A stretch of DNA of 64,000 nt from Gavia stellata (taxonomy: Eukaryota > Chordata > Aves > Gaviiformes > Gaviidae), in assembly GCF_030936135.1 (NCBI RefSeq), contig NC_082613.1, positions 2,604,001-2,668,000 on the forward strand, in the 5' to 3' direction. Shown piece by piece: positions 19,555-44,080 of the stretch. Both the position numbers and the translations under genes were made by a program. Below the pieces are notes generated by a model that saw only the letters and a list, made by a program, of their open reading frames with translations, made no database searches and had not been told where the DNA came from. Numbering within the stretch: position 1 is the stretch's first letter; each line of letters starts with the position of its first letter.

Positions 19555-19960
19555 TTGCTACGGGCCGCCCCGTTTCCCCCCCGCCGGGGCTGCACTCCCG
19601 GTCGCGGCGCACCTGGACTGGGCGACGGCGGGGTCCGGCGGGCGGGCACTAGGGCCGCGGGGGAGGGAGGGGGGCCGCTCGGCGGCGGCGCCGCCCGGGG
19701 AACGCAGCGACCGCGTCGGCTCCGCACCGCACGGCCTGAGCCGCGGCGCTGCCGGCTCCGCCCCCCGCCCCGCCGTTATAGCCCCGCGGGCCACGCCCCC
19801 GCGGGGCGCGCCGCCAATCGGGATGGGGGGCGCGGCCGGGCACGCCGCTTCCCCGCCAGGGGCGGGGCCTGCGCGGGCAGCCTGTGCGCAGCGCCGAGCA
19901 CCGGCGGGGCGGCCGCGCTCGTCTGCGGGGTGCAGCGTTACCCGGGGTGGGGGGACGGGG
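19555..19960 (-). promoter_or_regulatory. PPDPF: PPDPF promoter, CpG island with TATA and CCAAT boxes
   Basis: Dense CpG sequence. On the minus strand a TATAAC box lies at 19780-19775, and a CCAAT motif (either orientation can work) at 19814-19818, about 40 bases further upstream. This predicts a start site near 19745. A CAG-GTGCGC donor at 19613 would close a first non-coding exon of roughly 19745-19613, which could splice to the acceptor at 18438. The TATA box and island are visible; the start site and first exon are inferred. Confidence 0.6.
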
Positions 19961-21193
19961 GGGCCCTTCTCGGGAGTCGCTTGCACTGCCAGACAAACCC
20001 TGCGAATAATACTGAAATAATACTTCAAATTTGGAGCGAGGAGATTTAAAAATTCCAGGTGATACAGCCCAATGCCACCTTTAAAATTAGAGTATAAATG
20101 AATAAATAAATAAATATGGATTTTAAGGGATTCTGAGCTGGCTGGGCTGTATCAGTTTTGGGGGAGAAGGCTTTATTTTAGAGGAAAAAGCCTGCAGCAA
20201 GGTCTAAGTACAACCCACACCGAAATACATCTCCTCCGTATCTGGGTACCAATATCGTACTGTACAGATGGTGTTACAGAAAGCACCGGTATCGCAGGGT
20301 ACGGGTCCTGGCGAGCCAAGGCAACGCCGTATCTACATGAGAGGAAAACAGAAACCTTACAGAAAATTGCTTTCTGCGTGGAATGGAAATGGGGTTGAGA
20401 AAAGTGAATCCACTTTGAAGTGTCAAACCAGCTCTCTGGAGAGAAGCAAGAGCCTCGCGGTATCTCCACAAAGGCGGTTTGATATTTGCTGTAGCTAAAG
20501 TGTTAGTCATTTATTCTCTCTCCCAAATCCAGTAATACTTCAGAGCAGAGTGCTGCGGTCCGGCACCCCGAGGGTTTGCAATAAAATCTTGCAGTTTGGG
20601 TGCAGCTGCGGGCAACGGCGTTTTTGGGGGGTGATGCTTTAGCCATTTCAGGGTTTGGAGGCAGGAGGGAGCCCATTTCCCAGCCTGGGGGGGCTTCTTG
20701 CACAAGCTCTTCATGCAATGGGGTACATTCCTCCCCCAGTCTGTGATTTTTGTTATTAAGCCGGAGTTACTCGTTAAGCAGCGGGGGCGGGCAGCCAGCT
20801 CCCAGGAGAGGCAGCGCTGGGTTGCTCCAGGGGGACATCGATCTCCCCGCGCAGATCATGGGGCTGCAAAAGGCCCGGGCTGCCCTTGGGGCTGTGTTTC
20901 TCAGCGGGGCAAGACCCCCCGACATGGGGACACTCCGGGTGACCCGCGTCCCCAGATCGCCCCGCCTGGCCCATGGCACTGAGGCAATACTCCTGCCACC
21001 GCCGCTGGGACGGGTGCCTTCCCCCGTGCACAGCCCGTATGCACGATCCCAGGAAATCTGCAGGGACAGCTTCGGGGAAAGACTTGGCACCACAAGGCTG
21101 TAAATAACTTGTTTATTTTCAAAGTCTACCCCAGAGGTTTAAGGACCAACACAAGAGCGTGCATGATCCAGCTCGGGACCAAGTTGCTCCAGC

Positions 21194-21226
21194 TGTGCCT
21201 CAGTTTCCCCATTGATGATACTGACT
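21194..21226 (-). repeat. Possible MIR-like SINE fragment
   Basis: Contains GTGCCTCAGTTTCCCCAT, which in reverse complement is the best-conserved head of the MIR consensus (ATGGGGAAACTGAGGCAC). Flanking sequence is too eroded to define ends. Confidence 0.35.
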
Positions 21227-24200
21227 CAGCTCTTTCCCAGGAAGTAATTGGCTAAAGGCTGTGATGGACTTTGAATATGTAAATACCAACGAGCAGTTTA
21301 AGCAACACGTGTTTGTTTTCATGCCCAGCATTAGGCTTCGCTTTTGTGCCTCGTGATCCTCTTTGATCAATGGTTTGATTTCGGGGTCCCTGGGCCCCCC
21401 AGGCCAGCCCTGCAGGGAGCATTTGCTCCCAGCCCTGCCAGCAAAGCACGGGGAGCTCTAGGGCACAGGCTTGGAAGATTTTTCTGGGGAAAGGGAAAGA
21501 TAGAAAGGCTAAAAACTGGGTGCTTCAGACCTGAAAAATCACTTTTTTTTAGTGAAGCTGGTGTAATTTCTCAGGTTCCTCCTCAAATCCTTCCAGAGAG
21601 GTGTATCCCTGCACCCTAAGTCCCTCTAATATTCTACAGAGCAGTAAAAGTATATTGATATAGAGAATATATTCTATAACGGAGTATATTCTTCCCAGCT
21701 GGTACAGGACAGCTTTGTACCCCACCGAGCCTGAGTGGGCTAATTGCTTTAATTAATGATAGAGCAGAGATGTACAAACAATTCCTAATCCCTTTGTGCG
21801 ACGACACCACTTACACCCACGTTTGGGGCTGCTTTTTAACGGATCAGCTCATTAAGCAGATAGCACCGGGGGTGCGATGCTGCACCCGTAGCAATGGGGG
21901 ATGAATCGGGGCTTCGCTGGTTCGGGGAGACCAGTCTCCCCGCACGGATGAATTACAGCCTCTGACAAAACGGGTCTCACTCTGCTCTTCATCCCAAAGC
22001 CAGATCCACTTCGCCTTAACGATGCAGCGGGAGCAGCGCCCGCCAGACAGAGCAGCCGAGGCGGGGGGATTGATGGAGCATCCAGGCTGGTTTCCCAGGA
22101 CAAAGCCTGTCCTGGGTGTGTTGAGGAGAGGAAGATAAATTTCATTTGTATTGATCAAGAATCAGTGGTTTTAAAAGCAAGCAGATGACAAGATTTGGAT
22201 AGATTTTCTCTTCGATTTCCCTCTAATTAGAGCCCCGAGTTGACTGCACCTCTCCTTACAGTTCGCTTTTGAGCAAGGTTTCCGTGTTTTCCTTTTTTTT
22301 TTTTTAAATCCGAGTCTCTGGGCTCCATGTTACAGCTGGCAACTGGCTTTGTTATCTGCTGGTTGTGCGTGCCGTTGGGAAATCGCCTTTCGTGTCACAT
22401 TATGTACTTGGCAGAAACATCTGGAAGCCAGCACAGGCTGCGGAGCTGAAGGAGCCGCTGCCGCTGGACACCGCCAGCACTCACGGGACATCACAGAGGG
22501 GTGTTAGCTAGTGCTGGGGGACGACGGGGCACCCCAATGCCCAGCCAACGAGGCTTAATGCTGCTGCCAGATTCCCTCTGGGGATGTGACATCCCAGTGG
22601 CTTCAGGAATTTGGTCAATGGGGAGAAAGTCGCCCAGCAGCCCCTTCCCCACCACCCTGCACCGGAGCACGCACCAATTTTCCTCCCGGGGAAGGCAGCA
22701 GGGCTCACTCCCGGCACAGCAGAAATGCAGACTTGAGTTCTCTTATAGTGCTACGGGGCCTGATCCTGCACCGCTGAGGGTTTTGCTTAATTCTCCCTCT
22801 GTTGAGGACCTCTCGCTGCGGAGGCACGACCTGTGCTTGGGCTCTGCCCTCCTCCTCCTCCTGCACAGCGTTTTCCCGGCTGTGTTGCTCAGTGCCAGGT
22901 TTGGGATTCGGGCAGCGCCCGCCCAGCGCAGGCAGCTGCTGCCACCTACGGATAAAAAAATAGCCAAAATGTTCACCCCAGACACTACATTGGGGCCATC
23001 CTCTCCTCTCTGCCCAGGACCTTTGCAGCCACGCTGAGGTCAGGGCAAGCGTGGCTGCAAAACCAAAGCCACGGCCGTGTCGTGGCCCGACACAGATGCC
23101 TGGGCATCTTCCTCTGCCTGCACGTGTTTAAATCGGAAAAGGGGACGTCCTGGAAATGCCAGGGATGACTTTCCTTAAGCACAATGCTTGAGCAGCTTAT
23201 TTTACCTGTCAGCTGGAAATTGTGCTCTGCCTTCTGGGATATATGCAGCAAAGTGACCCAAGTGACCCCCAAAGTCAGATCAGGGCATGCACCCCTGTCC
23301 CCGCGGTGATGGGAGCAGCTCTGCTGTCCCCCTGCAGTTTGTGCCGAGGGGTGCAGGCAGCCAGGGCTGATTTCCCAAAAAGCTTGGGGAATTGGCAGCA
23401 GAGCTCCCCAAAATTCTGAGTCTGATCTGCAAAGATGCGCATTGCGGAGAGAATTAGGTAGAAAGTCACAAATTGCCTGATTTGCCTATGCAAAAGGGAT
23501 GTCTCCAATTTGGAAAAGGCAGTGAAGAGAGACTGCCGCTGCTTGCTGTAATCCAGAGGCTTTAGGTGGACTTGGTCCCACGAGTTCCTGACTTTCGGCC
23601 CATCTGTTCCTCTGGGAAAACTGGAAAATCTTCTTGCAGAAACCAGCAGCGATGCTGAGCAGGATCCGCCTCTACAGAAAACTCTTAGACCAGCATCTCC
23701 TTCATGGGATGGGGGGAGATTTCACTGCCATTTAGTGAATTCAAAACATACGCAAACAAATTCCTCGCTAGTATAAATCCTTGGGCTTTGATGGGGGTTG
23801 GTTCAGCAACAAATTTTCTCATTAAGTTCCCTGATCCTTATTTCTCCCTCTGGATGCATCCAAAGCTTGTGCTGTTAGCCAGGTATCTCCATTAACAGCC
23901 CTTCGACTAAAGCTATCAGAAGATAGGAGCAGCCAGGGCTCTTTTTGCTCATTGGCCATGGTTTAATAAGAAAAGCCGTTCCCAGGATTAATGCAGGCTT
24001 TTCCTAACGCGGAGATGTGCACGGCTGCCAAAACAAACACATCAATCTGTTGTAGCTTGATATGGCACCAGACTCCTGTGCTGCAAAAACAGTGTGGTCC
24101 AGGAGCAACCTAGCATCCTGCAAACAGCATTAAACCACGGGGCAGAGGTGTCTTATCTCACTTGGGCTTGAGCCAGATCAGGGTCTGTCCCCTCCTGGGC

Positions 24201-27200
24201 ACGTGGGGAGATCTACAGGATCAGCTTCTCGCAGCCCCCGCAGGTGCTACATCCAGGCGTCAGAAATGTCGGGGTATCCCTACAGATACGTGTTTGAAGT
24301 GATGTTTTTCTCCTCTCCTGGTGTTAAAAAAGATTTCAGAGCATGGAAATGTCTGTCCTGGCTGCTTCTTGGACAGACAGTGGCTTGGACTGAGCAGTTT
24401 TAGCCGCCACAGCCTCCTTGCTGCCAGCAGCATCGTGGAGAGCAGGAAGAAATAGAGCAGCAATATTAAACTGACAGTGGGGAAGGTGAAGAGCAAGGCA
24501 GGAGTTAAAATCTTCAGAGGGAATCCGAGTTTAGGTGAGGAGCTGCTGCGTTTGACCTGGGGATGTGCACCCAAGGGCGTCTTATAACCCCTGGGGTGCT
24601 GCTGAGCTCAGAGAGGTGGGACAAGGGAGCAGTGCTGGAGGGTGCTGGAGGACCTGCATCCCAGAGGGATGAGTTTCTGATAATTTTATCTCTGAGACCA
24701 CCACCTCTCTCTCAACCTGGCTGAATTTGGGCCAAGAGCCTGCAAGCTGCTTGCTGGGGACATAGAGGCACAGGGTATGTGTGTGTTGTGGTTTCTTAAG
24801 GAAAGGGATTAAAAATCAGCCCAGCCTGCCAGGGTGATCTCTGTACCTGCACCCGCCGTGGCCAGCTGGAGGGAGAAAGGTTGTGCATGGGTCCCTGGGC
24901 TGCCAGCTCGTTGGGGATTTACGCCACACACAGAGATTTTGCTTCCCTGCATCGTTGCAACGGGCTTCACAGCTTAAGGTGCCACTGACGTGGTCAGGTA
25001 ATGCAGCCGGGGGTGGCCCAATCTTCCCCCGCTCCCCACGCTGCCCCGATGGCCCCGGCGCCTTGCACCCTGGGGACAGCTCTGCATTGCTTCCAGTCTA
25101 AATGCTAAGCCTTAGCAACATCCGCTGCTTGTATGTGGTATTTTAATAAAGGATGGGGAGTTATTAAGGCCATTGAGTTACCACCAGAGGAGGAATTTCA
25201 CCCCATGAATGCACCATTTCCAGCCATTATTAAAAAATGTTTAAAATGGGAAGCTGTTCGGCTGTGCTGCCAGGGGAATGTGGGCACCAGGAGCCAACGT
25301 GGGAACTGCCTGGGCACCCATGGCTTTGGAGGCTTTCCGCAACAGAGCTGAGTTTTCGGTGTGAATACCTACAAACACTGGTGATGGGGCATGGCTGCTG
25401 TAGGGTGGAGGGATTTCCCGGTCTCAACCCCATAACTCAGCCATTTGGTGGAAAGGGGGTTTCTGGAGGAGCATCCCCATGGCACGCCTGGAGCCACGTG
25501 CTACCGCCCTCACCCAGGATGGATGGGGACAGTTTTAAAGGCCTTTAAGCATTGTCCCTTCAGCATTGCTCCATCAGATCGCCTTGGGCACCCGATGGCT
25601 ACACCGAAACCCCGGGGAGCCGGTCCCAGCAGTGTGAGCACGATGGTGGGTCCTTGGGTGCAGCCTGGTGCAGCCTGCCCTGCACAAGGCATGCTGCTGT
25701 CCCATCAGGGATAACACCGGACACCGTTCCCAGCTGGCTGGGTGATCAGAGGGCTCGGGCATCTTGTTATCACCACCAAAGTTTATTTTTAAATCTCTGG
25801 CTCCAATTTAAAGGTATCAGCAGCATGTGCTGAGTGCAGGACCTCAAAATACTCCCCTCCTCCTTTTTCCCCTGCCTTTCTGTCCCGTCATTTCTGTCTT
25901 CATCTCCCCTCTCCAGGTCTACAGCATAAGCATGAGCTGAGAAACCTGCTCACATTAAGTTTCATGAAATCTTCTCCTGTTTGGTGCCTTGGGCTGCGAG
26001 TGCTCCCAGGCAAACATGCAGAGAGAGACACGACACACGTTGACATGGGGGTCTGGAAAGGGTGACCTCAAAGCCAACCCCATGTAAACATGCTCTAGAA
26101 ACCTCTGGGAGATGCAGCAGGGAATCCCATCCCATCTTAACTGGGTTTAACTGAAAAGGGAATGTCTGTTTTACGTGCACCAGCTTTGACATTTGGGATT
26201 GCCATGGCGTGTTGTATAGACAAGGAGAGGATGGCCGATGTCCTGGTGTTTTGAGCTTGACCGCTTCCAGCAGATGGTAACTGCTGAAACATCTGTGTGC
26301 AAAGCCTCTGCAAAGCCTCCAAAGCTGGTGTGGAAGGAGCTGAAACCCTGGCCGTGGGAAGAAGGAAACCTAACAGCGTTCACCCCTTCCATAAAGCTGC
26401 CCTTTGGAAGACAGCTACTGCCCTACACACTCGGATCTGCTTTTCCAATGGCTGTTGCATGAGGCCAGCATGAGGCCATGCATTTCTTCCATTTAATATC
26501 TCTATTGGTTTGCATGAGAAGAAGGAAGAAAATAGCGCTTTATAGATGCTCCTGTGGCCAGCCCTGACTTTTCCTTGGCGAGAGCAGGGCTTCTGGGGCA
26601 ACATGAGGGCAGGCATCCCCCATGGCTGTCTTCTGCTCTGCCCAAACCCCCACCTTCAGAGGAGATCTGATGCATTTTATAGAGACAAAAACACAAGCGC
26701 TCCGTTAGCTGAACGCGTTACTCACGGGAAGAAACACCCCCAGCGTGAAGGCAAATTCAGGCAGGCAGCCTGGGGTGTTCGCATCCCAGATACATACAAA
26801 TTACCGGCACTGCGGATTATTCACTCTCCCAGTCACACTGTGCGGGGCCTCTTTGGAAAAAAAATAGCCTCAATTATTATGTCTGGGCAAACGGGTATTT
26901 CAGCAGAGATTAAAGCATCAGATCCTCACCAGGGGCTGTGGGGCTGGATGGGGTTGAGGTGATGAGGACGGGGTAATAGGCACCCGCCATGCACGTGTGC
27001 AGCCTGCCCTTCCCTTTGAGGGGGTCTCTGTTCTCTTGAGTGATCCCAAATCATTTGGTGATGGTCTTTGGCGTGGGGGAATCAAGCCTAGATAGGATGT
27101 ATGGGAATTGTTTCAGCTGGGACCTGAATCTGAAGCCAGATGGATGGAGATGAGGCGCTAAACTTCATCCACCCCCAGATTTTGCCTGCTCAGGTCTCTT

Positions 27201-27929
27201 TTATTTTACATAGCTGAACATTTAAGGACAGATTGCCAATATTTTCCAGGAGGGAAAACAGTTCCACTCGGGCCTGACAATCAAGCTTGATGGTCCACAG
27301 GGACCGCATGTGTTCAGCGAAACCCTTTTCTCTGGGCACTGGCCGGACCTGGGCACAGAGCTGTGGCTTTAAGCTTCTCGGAGGCTGGGCATAAAGTGGC
27401 TTAACCGAGCTGGGATTAGCCAGGTCTGACAGCCCTCTCTCCTACTCATGTCGCATACTATTTATAGTCCGATGGCCCATCAGGCCTCGTTTTTGTTATA
27501 GAAGTAAAGCACAGTGCACTGTCCATTTGTCTTTTCCCTGCCTCGGAAAAGGGGTGAAAATTCAAATTCTCTTTACCGGAGAAGGAACGGATTGAGGAGA
27601 GCTCCATCACACACCCACCTGGCCCAAGCGGCAGAGGGACCTGGGATTTACTCCATCTCCGGGAAGACTGAAGTCTTCATCAGCAAACGCAGCCTCTGCC
27701 CTGGTGAGGGCTGTTCCCAGGCTGCCCACAGCCCTTGCATAAAAAGGGGAGATTATTTCTTGGCAAGGCACTAAAATATGGATAGGAAGAATGAGGCATT
27801 TATATACCCATCCCTCCTATGTGTTACCGTACTTGGCGTCCATCCCCAGCACATCCAGAGCCGGGGTAACGCCACTGTTCCTAGGTCAATCCCTTTAAAT
27901 GCTGTCTTAGAGCCTTCCTCTTGGAAGTT

Positions 27930-28330
27930 TCTTTTTATTTTTTCTGTCACTCAGTGCATTTTATGTTGTGCAAGGTGTGCTGCATAAAAGTAAAAGGTAT
28001 CTTTCCTACCATATTTCTAAGAAAATACCAGTGAACTACAACATTCAGAAAAAAATAAAGTCTCCGTTTAAAAGTTAATGAGAGGTTAGTAACTTTTTAA
28101 TCTACATGATGTGTAAGTTTTTAACCCTTAGACTATGGAGGTAAGAGTACCTGATTGAGCTGTTAAATTCACTGGGAGATGGCCCGGGCCATAAAATTGG
28201 CCTGGACTATTACACAGCTTAATTCAAAATTAGCTTTCTTTTGACCTATATTTGGCTTCGGGACACAGAAAATTTTGCTTTAGCCTTGTAATTGCACAGC
28301 TGAGACGGGTATAAATATTCTGACCGCTAC
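27930..28330. other. AT-rich block 1.4 kb upstream of EEF1A2, candidate regulatory element
   Basis: About 400 bases of AT-rich sequence with repeated TTAAT, AATTAG and TATAAATA-type words, unlike the GC-rich flanks. It is not a recognised repeat. Its position before the EEF1A2 promoter makes it a candidate enhancer or conserved element; this is inferred only from composition and position. Confidence 0.3.
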
Positions 28331-28844
28331 ATGTTATTTTTTTTATGCAAAGAAAGTTTCATGGTATTACCGAAGAAGATTACTTATGGTCTCCTTGTCC
28401 TCCTAGGACCTGAACGCCATCTCCCGTTAGGTGAGATGAGGTTAATGAACCACAGATTCTTGAGCAACCAACACAGGTGTGGCAGGTGCAGAAATCTATT
28501 TTGCTCTATCTGTCCCTTTCTTTGCTGTTTGCTCCTGGGCTAATGCATTTCCACCGAGGCAGAAATGTGGGTCAGTGCCTGTGGGGCTCTGCCCAGGGAC
28601 ACGGTGGCCCCCTTGTGCCATGCAGGGACCCCCCTCCTCCCCGCACGTGTGGGAGAACAGCCCTTCTGCACCGCTGGCCCCACTGGGGGCAGAGCAAAGG
28701 CTGTGGCGTTTGGTGGCCCTGGGCCCCTGTCCCATGCCAGCCCTGCCCCTTCATCCCCAGGGTGCTAAGGGTGACCCATGGGGGTCCAAGCCCCACTTGG
28801 CCTCCACCTACGCCACTCCCCCTGGACCAGGATTTCCATCATTT

Positions 28845-29590
28845 CCCCTCTCTTCCAAAAAGCCCTTCCTTCCATCTCCCTCTATCCCTCTGTCTTCCTC
28901 CCATCCCTCTATCTCCAATCTCTCCTTCTCCCCACCCCTCTGTCTCCCTCTATCCCTCCATCTTCCTCCCATCCCTCTATCTCCAATCTCTCCTTCTCCC
29001 CACACCTCCATCTCCCTTGCAACCCTCCATCTCCAATCTCTCCCTCTCCCTCCATCTCCCTCTCGTGCCTTCATCTTCCATCCCTACATCTCTCCTATCT
29101 CTCCATCTTTTATCTCTCCACCTTCCTCCCATCCCTCTACCTTCCATCCTGCTGTCTCCTTCCGACCTCTGCCTTCCATCCTTCCATCTTCCCATCCCTC
29201 CATCTTCCACCCCTCCCTCTCACCCCCACCTCTCCATTTCTCCCATCCCTCCATCTTCCATCCCTCCGTTTCTCCCATCCCTCCGTTTCTCCCATCCCTC
29301 CACCTTCCTCCCATCCCTTTATCACCCATCCTTCCACCTCCTTCCCATCCCTCCATCTTCCATCCCTCCGTTTCTCCCATCCCTCCACCTTCCTCCCATC
29401 CCTCCACCTTCCTCCCATCCCTTTATCACCCATCCTTCCACCTCCATTCCCATCCCTCCATCTTCCATCCCTCCGTTTCTCCCATCCCTCCACCTTCCCT
29501 CCCTCCCAGCCGCGTCCCCCGTCTCTCCCCCACCCCCGCCTCGCCCTGCTCCCTCCCTCCTCCTCCTCCTCCTCCTCCTCCTCCTCCCCC
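28845..29590 (+). repeat. Pyrimidine-rich tandem array directly upstream of EEF1A2
   Basis: About 745 bases, almost all C and T on the plus strand, built from short words such as TCCCATCCCTCCATCT and TCTCCAATCTCTCCTTCT. A higher-order unit of about 104 bases (starting CACCTTCCTCCCATCCCTTT) begins at 29301 and again at 29405. The array ends in a CTC trinucleotide run at about 29557-29588. The long open frames through it on both strands are products of low complexity, not genes. The purine strand carries many GGGA/GGAGG words and could form triplex or quadruplex structures. Confidence 0.9.
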
Positions 29591-30240
29591 CGGCGCGCCT
29601 CCTCCTCCCCCGCCCGGTACCGCATTGCCGTAGTGCGGGGGGGTCGCTGCATTGCGCTGCCGCCGTCAATAGGTGGGCCCCTCCCGGGGAGATAAAGCCG
29701 CCGGAGCCCAAGCTGGCAGCCTCTGCCGCCCCGACCGCCGCTCCGGTAAGAGCTCCGGGACCCCCCCGGGCCGCGCCGGGACGGGGCCGCTCCGCAGCGC
29801 GGTGGGGGGAACCGGGCTTTGGGGGGGTGTCCTGCCCCAGGGGCTGGGGGGGTTCAGTGCACCCCCCGCCCCGTCTGCTGTGGGGTGCTGCTGCCCTGGG
29901 CAGGGGGGTACCCCCGGGGAGGGCGGGCGAGGGTGGGGCTGGGCCGTTCCTTCAGCCCGCAGGTGCCTCTTCCCGCAGGTGGGAAATAACCCGCTCCCCC
30001 CCGCCAGCCTGTAGCTCCTTGGGGAAAAATCCATAATAAAATAAAGCGCCGGTCCCCCAAGCGCCCCCGCATCTCCCGCCCCGCGTGCGGGGGGTGCGCA
30101 GCGGGGAGAGGGACCCGCACCCGCGGAGCGGCGCGCTGAGCCGCGCTGCGGCATGGCCGGGGCCGGGCGAGGGCAGGGCGGGCCGGGCGGCGCGGGGGTC
30201 TTACTGCCCGCAGCGTGAATGGCGACCGGAGCAGCAACCT
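29590..30240 (+). promoter_or_regulatory. EEF1A2: EEF1A2 promoter, CpG island and non-coding exon 1
   Basis: GC-rich, CpG-dense segment. A TATA-like GATAAAG lies at 29691-29697, with GTCAAT 25 bases before it. A good donor (CCG-GTAAGA) follows at 29746, so a short non-coding first exon of roughly 29720-29745 can splice over about 1.3 kb to the acceptor at 31071-31073, which opens the exon holding the start codon. Motifs and donor are visible; the start site and exon 1 limits are inferred. Confidence 0.6.
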
Positions 30241-30486
30241 CTTCCCGACCTCCTGTACTGTTATGGGCAGATTCGTAGAATTGGATTTTATTAGACGTCA
30301 AATGAAAGCTCCTAATTGTGCCGGGTTTGTGTAGCAGCTGCAGAGCCATGGTAACGCTGGGAGATGCCAGAACAGCTCCCTGGATATATCGATTTGCGTT
30401 TTTACCCTCCTCCCTCTCTTTCATCCAGCGTCATGGCAGCAAAATGTAATGAACCCCCACCACTGCAAGCTCAGCCTGCGCCGCCG

Positions 30487-30522
30487 AGCTTTCGGCAGCC
30501 CCGAGCTTTCGGCAGCCCCGCT
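30487..30522 (+). repeat. Tandem 18-base duplication in EEF1A2 intron 1
   Basis: GAGCTTTCGGCAGCCCC occurs twice in direct succession between the EEF1A2 promoter and its first coding exon. It is a small local duplication with no evident role. Confidence 0.75.
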
Positions 30523-31133
30523 CAGGGGAGCGGGCGAGGGCTATTTTTGTCCGCCCCATTTTGCGGACACCATGTTGTCACCCGAACCGTGCACGGCTTG
30601 GGAGCGGCGAGGGCAGCCTGCAGGGACGGGCACCCATGGCTCCTCCCAGGGCACCCACAACATGGAGGGGATGCCCTCGGGTTTGGAAAGACCGAGAAGG
30701 CAGCAGCAGCAGCCCTGAGCTGGAGGAAGGTTTTCCAGGGAGGAAGGGCACCTTCGAGGCATCAATGACGTAGCCCTGGGAACTGGGGGTCTCCAGGAGG
30801 GCGGTGGAGGGCAAGACGCCGAAAAACGTGGCATCTTGCTGAGACTTGGAGGCTGTACATGGTGGCCAGAAATAGCCCGGCTGGCCTCCTCCGGGGGTGG
30901 GCTGGCTCCGTCCCAGCGCGGGCAGAGCTGCCAGACGAGGCCGGGCACCCCTGGCCGGGATGGGGCGTGTGGTCCAGTGGGAAGGTGGGGCGAGGGGAGG
31001 AGAGCCATCCCCGATGGACTGGGAGGGTGCTGTCACGGGGGCTCTTTTGATGTGCCTACCTCTTCCCCTGCAGCCTCCCCAAAAACACAGCAGCGTTCCC
31101 ACAGCCCTCCCCGCCGCCGCCAGCCCCGCGTAG

Positions 31134-43797
<12,664 letters not shown>

Positions 43798-43997
43798 ATT
43801 GTGGGCTCCCAGTGCATCGCGCAGAAACCATCCCTGACACCAGGACGCTGCCACCGTCTCCCCCGGGCGCATGTGTGCACATCAGCTTGTAAGAGTTTAT
43901 ATGTCAACGACTGGATGCTAACCATTAAGGTCCAGTGGAAATTCTTTAAAAGGAAAAGCATGTTCCAGCGTTTGTGAGGCTTCATGTTAATTTTACC

Positions 43998-44003
43998 AAT
44001 AAA
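43998..44003 (+). terminator. EEF1A2: EEF1A2 polyadenylation signal
   Basis: Canonical AATAAA 200 bases after the EEF1A2 stop codon. Cleavage is expected at about 44020, just before an A-rich tract; a GTGTGTGTGTCTGT element at 44092 fits a downstream GU-rich element. The short 3' untranslated region is usual for this gene. Confidence 0.85.
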
Positions 44004-44025
44004 ACTGGTACAACATCCACAGTGG

Positions 44026-44080
44026 AAAAAAAAACCAAACAAAAACCAAACAAAACAAACGAAACCAACCAACCCCAAAG
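44026..44080 (+). repeat. A-rich simple sequence after the EEF1A2 cleavage site
   Basis: A run of nine A followed by degenerate CAAAA/CCAAA units over about 55 bases. It lies where the EEF1A2 transcript should be cleaved, so oligo-dT primed reads could prime on the genomic tract. Confidence 0.8.

Larger units (their letters stand above)
19961..28840. other. PPDPF-EEF1A2 intergenic region
   Basis: No coding frame with recognisable similarity or splice structure on either strand. A MIR-like phrase (GTGCCTCAGTTTCCCC) lies at about 21195-21215. An AT-rich block at 27930-28330, about 1.4 kb before the EEF1A2 promoter, is a candidate conserved non-coding element. The rest looks like unique, moderately GC-rich sequence. 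Confidence 0.5.

Noticed and set aside
19381-20049. 222-codon plus-strand frame across the PPDPF promoter
   Set aside because: CpG island sequence gives long Arg/Pro/Gly/Ala frames in several frames at once; no similarity or splice logic.
28477-30036. 519-codon open frame, the longest in the window, with overlapping long frames on both strands
   Set aside because: It is the translation of the pyrimidine-rich tandem array and CpG island; the protein is low-complexity Pro/Ser/Leu/His and every frame is open there, as expected without stop-containing words.
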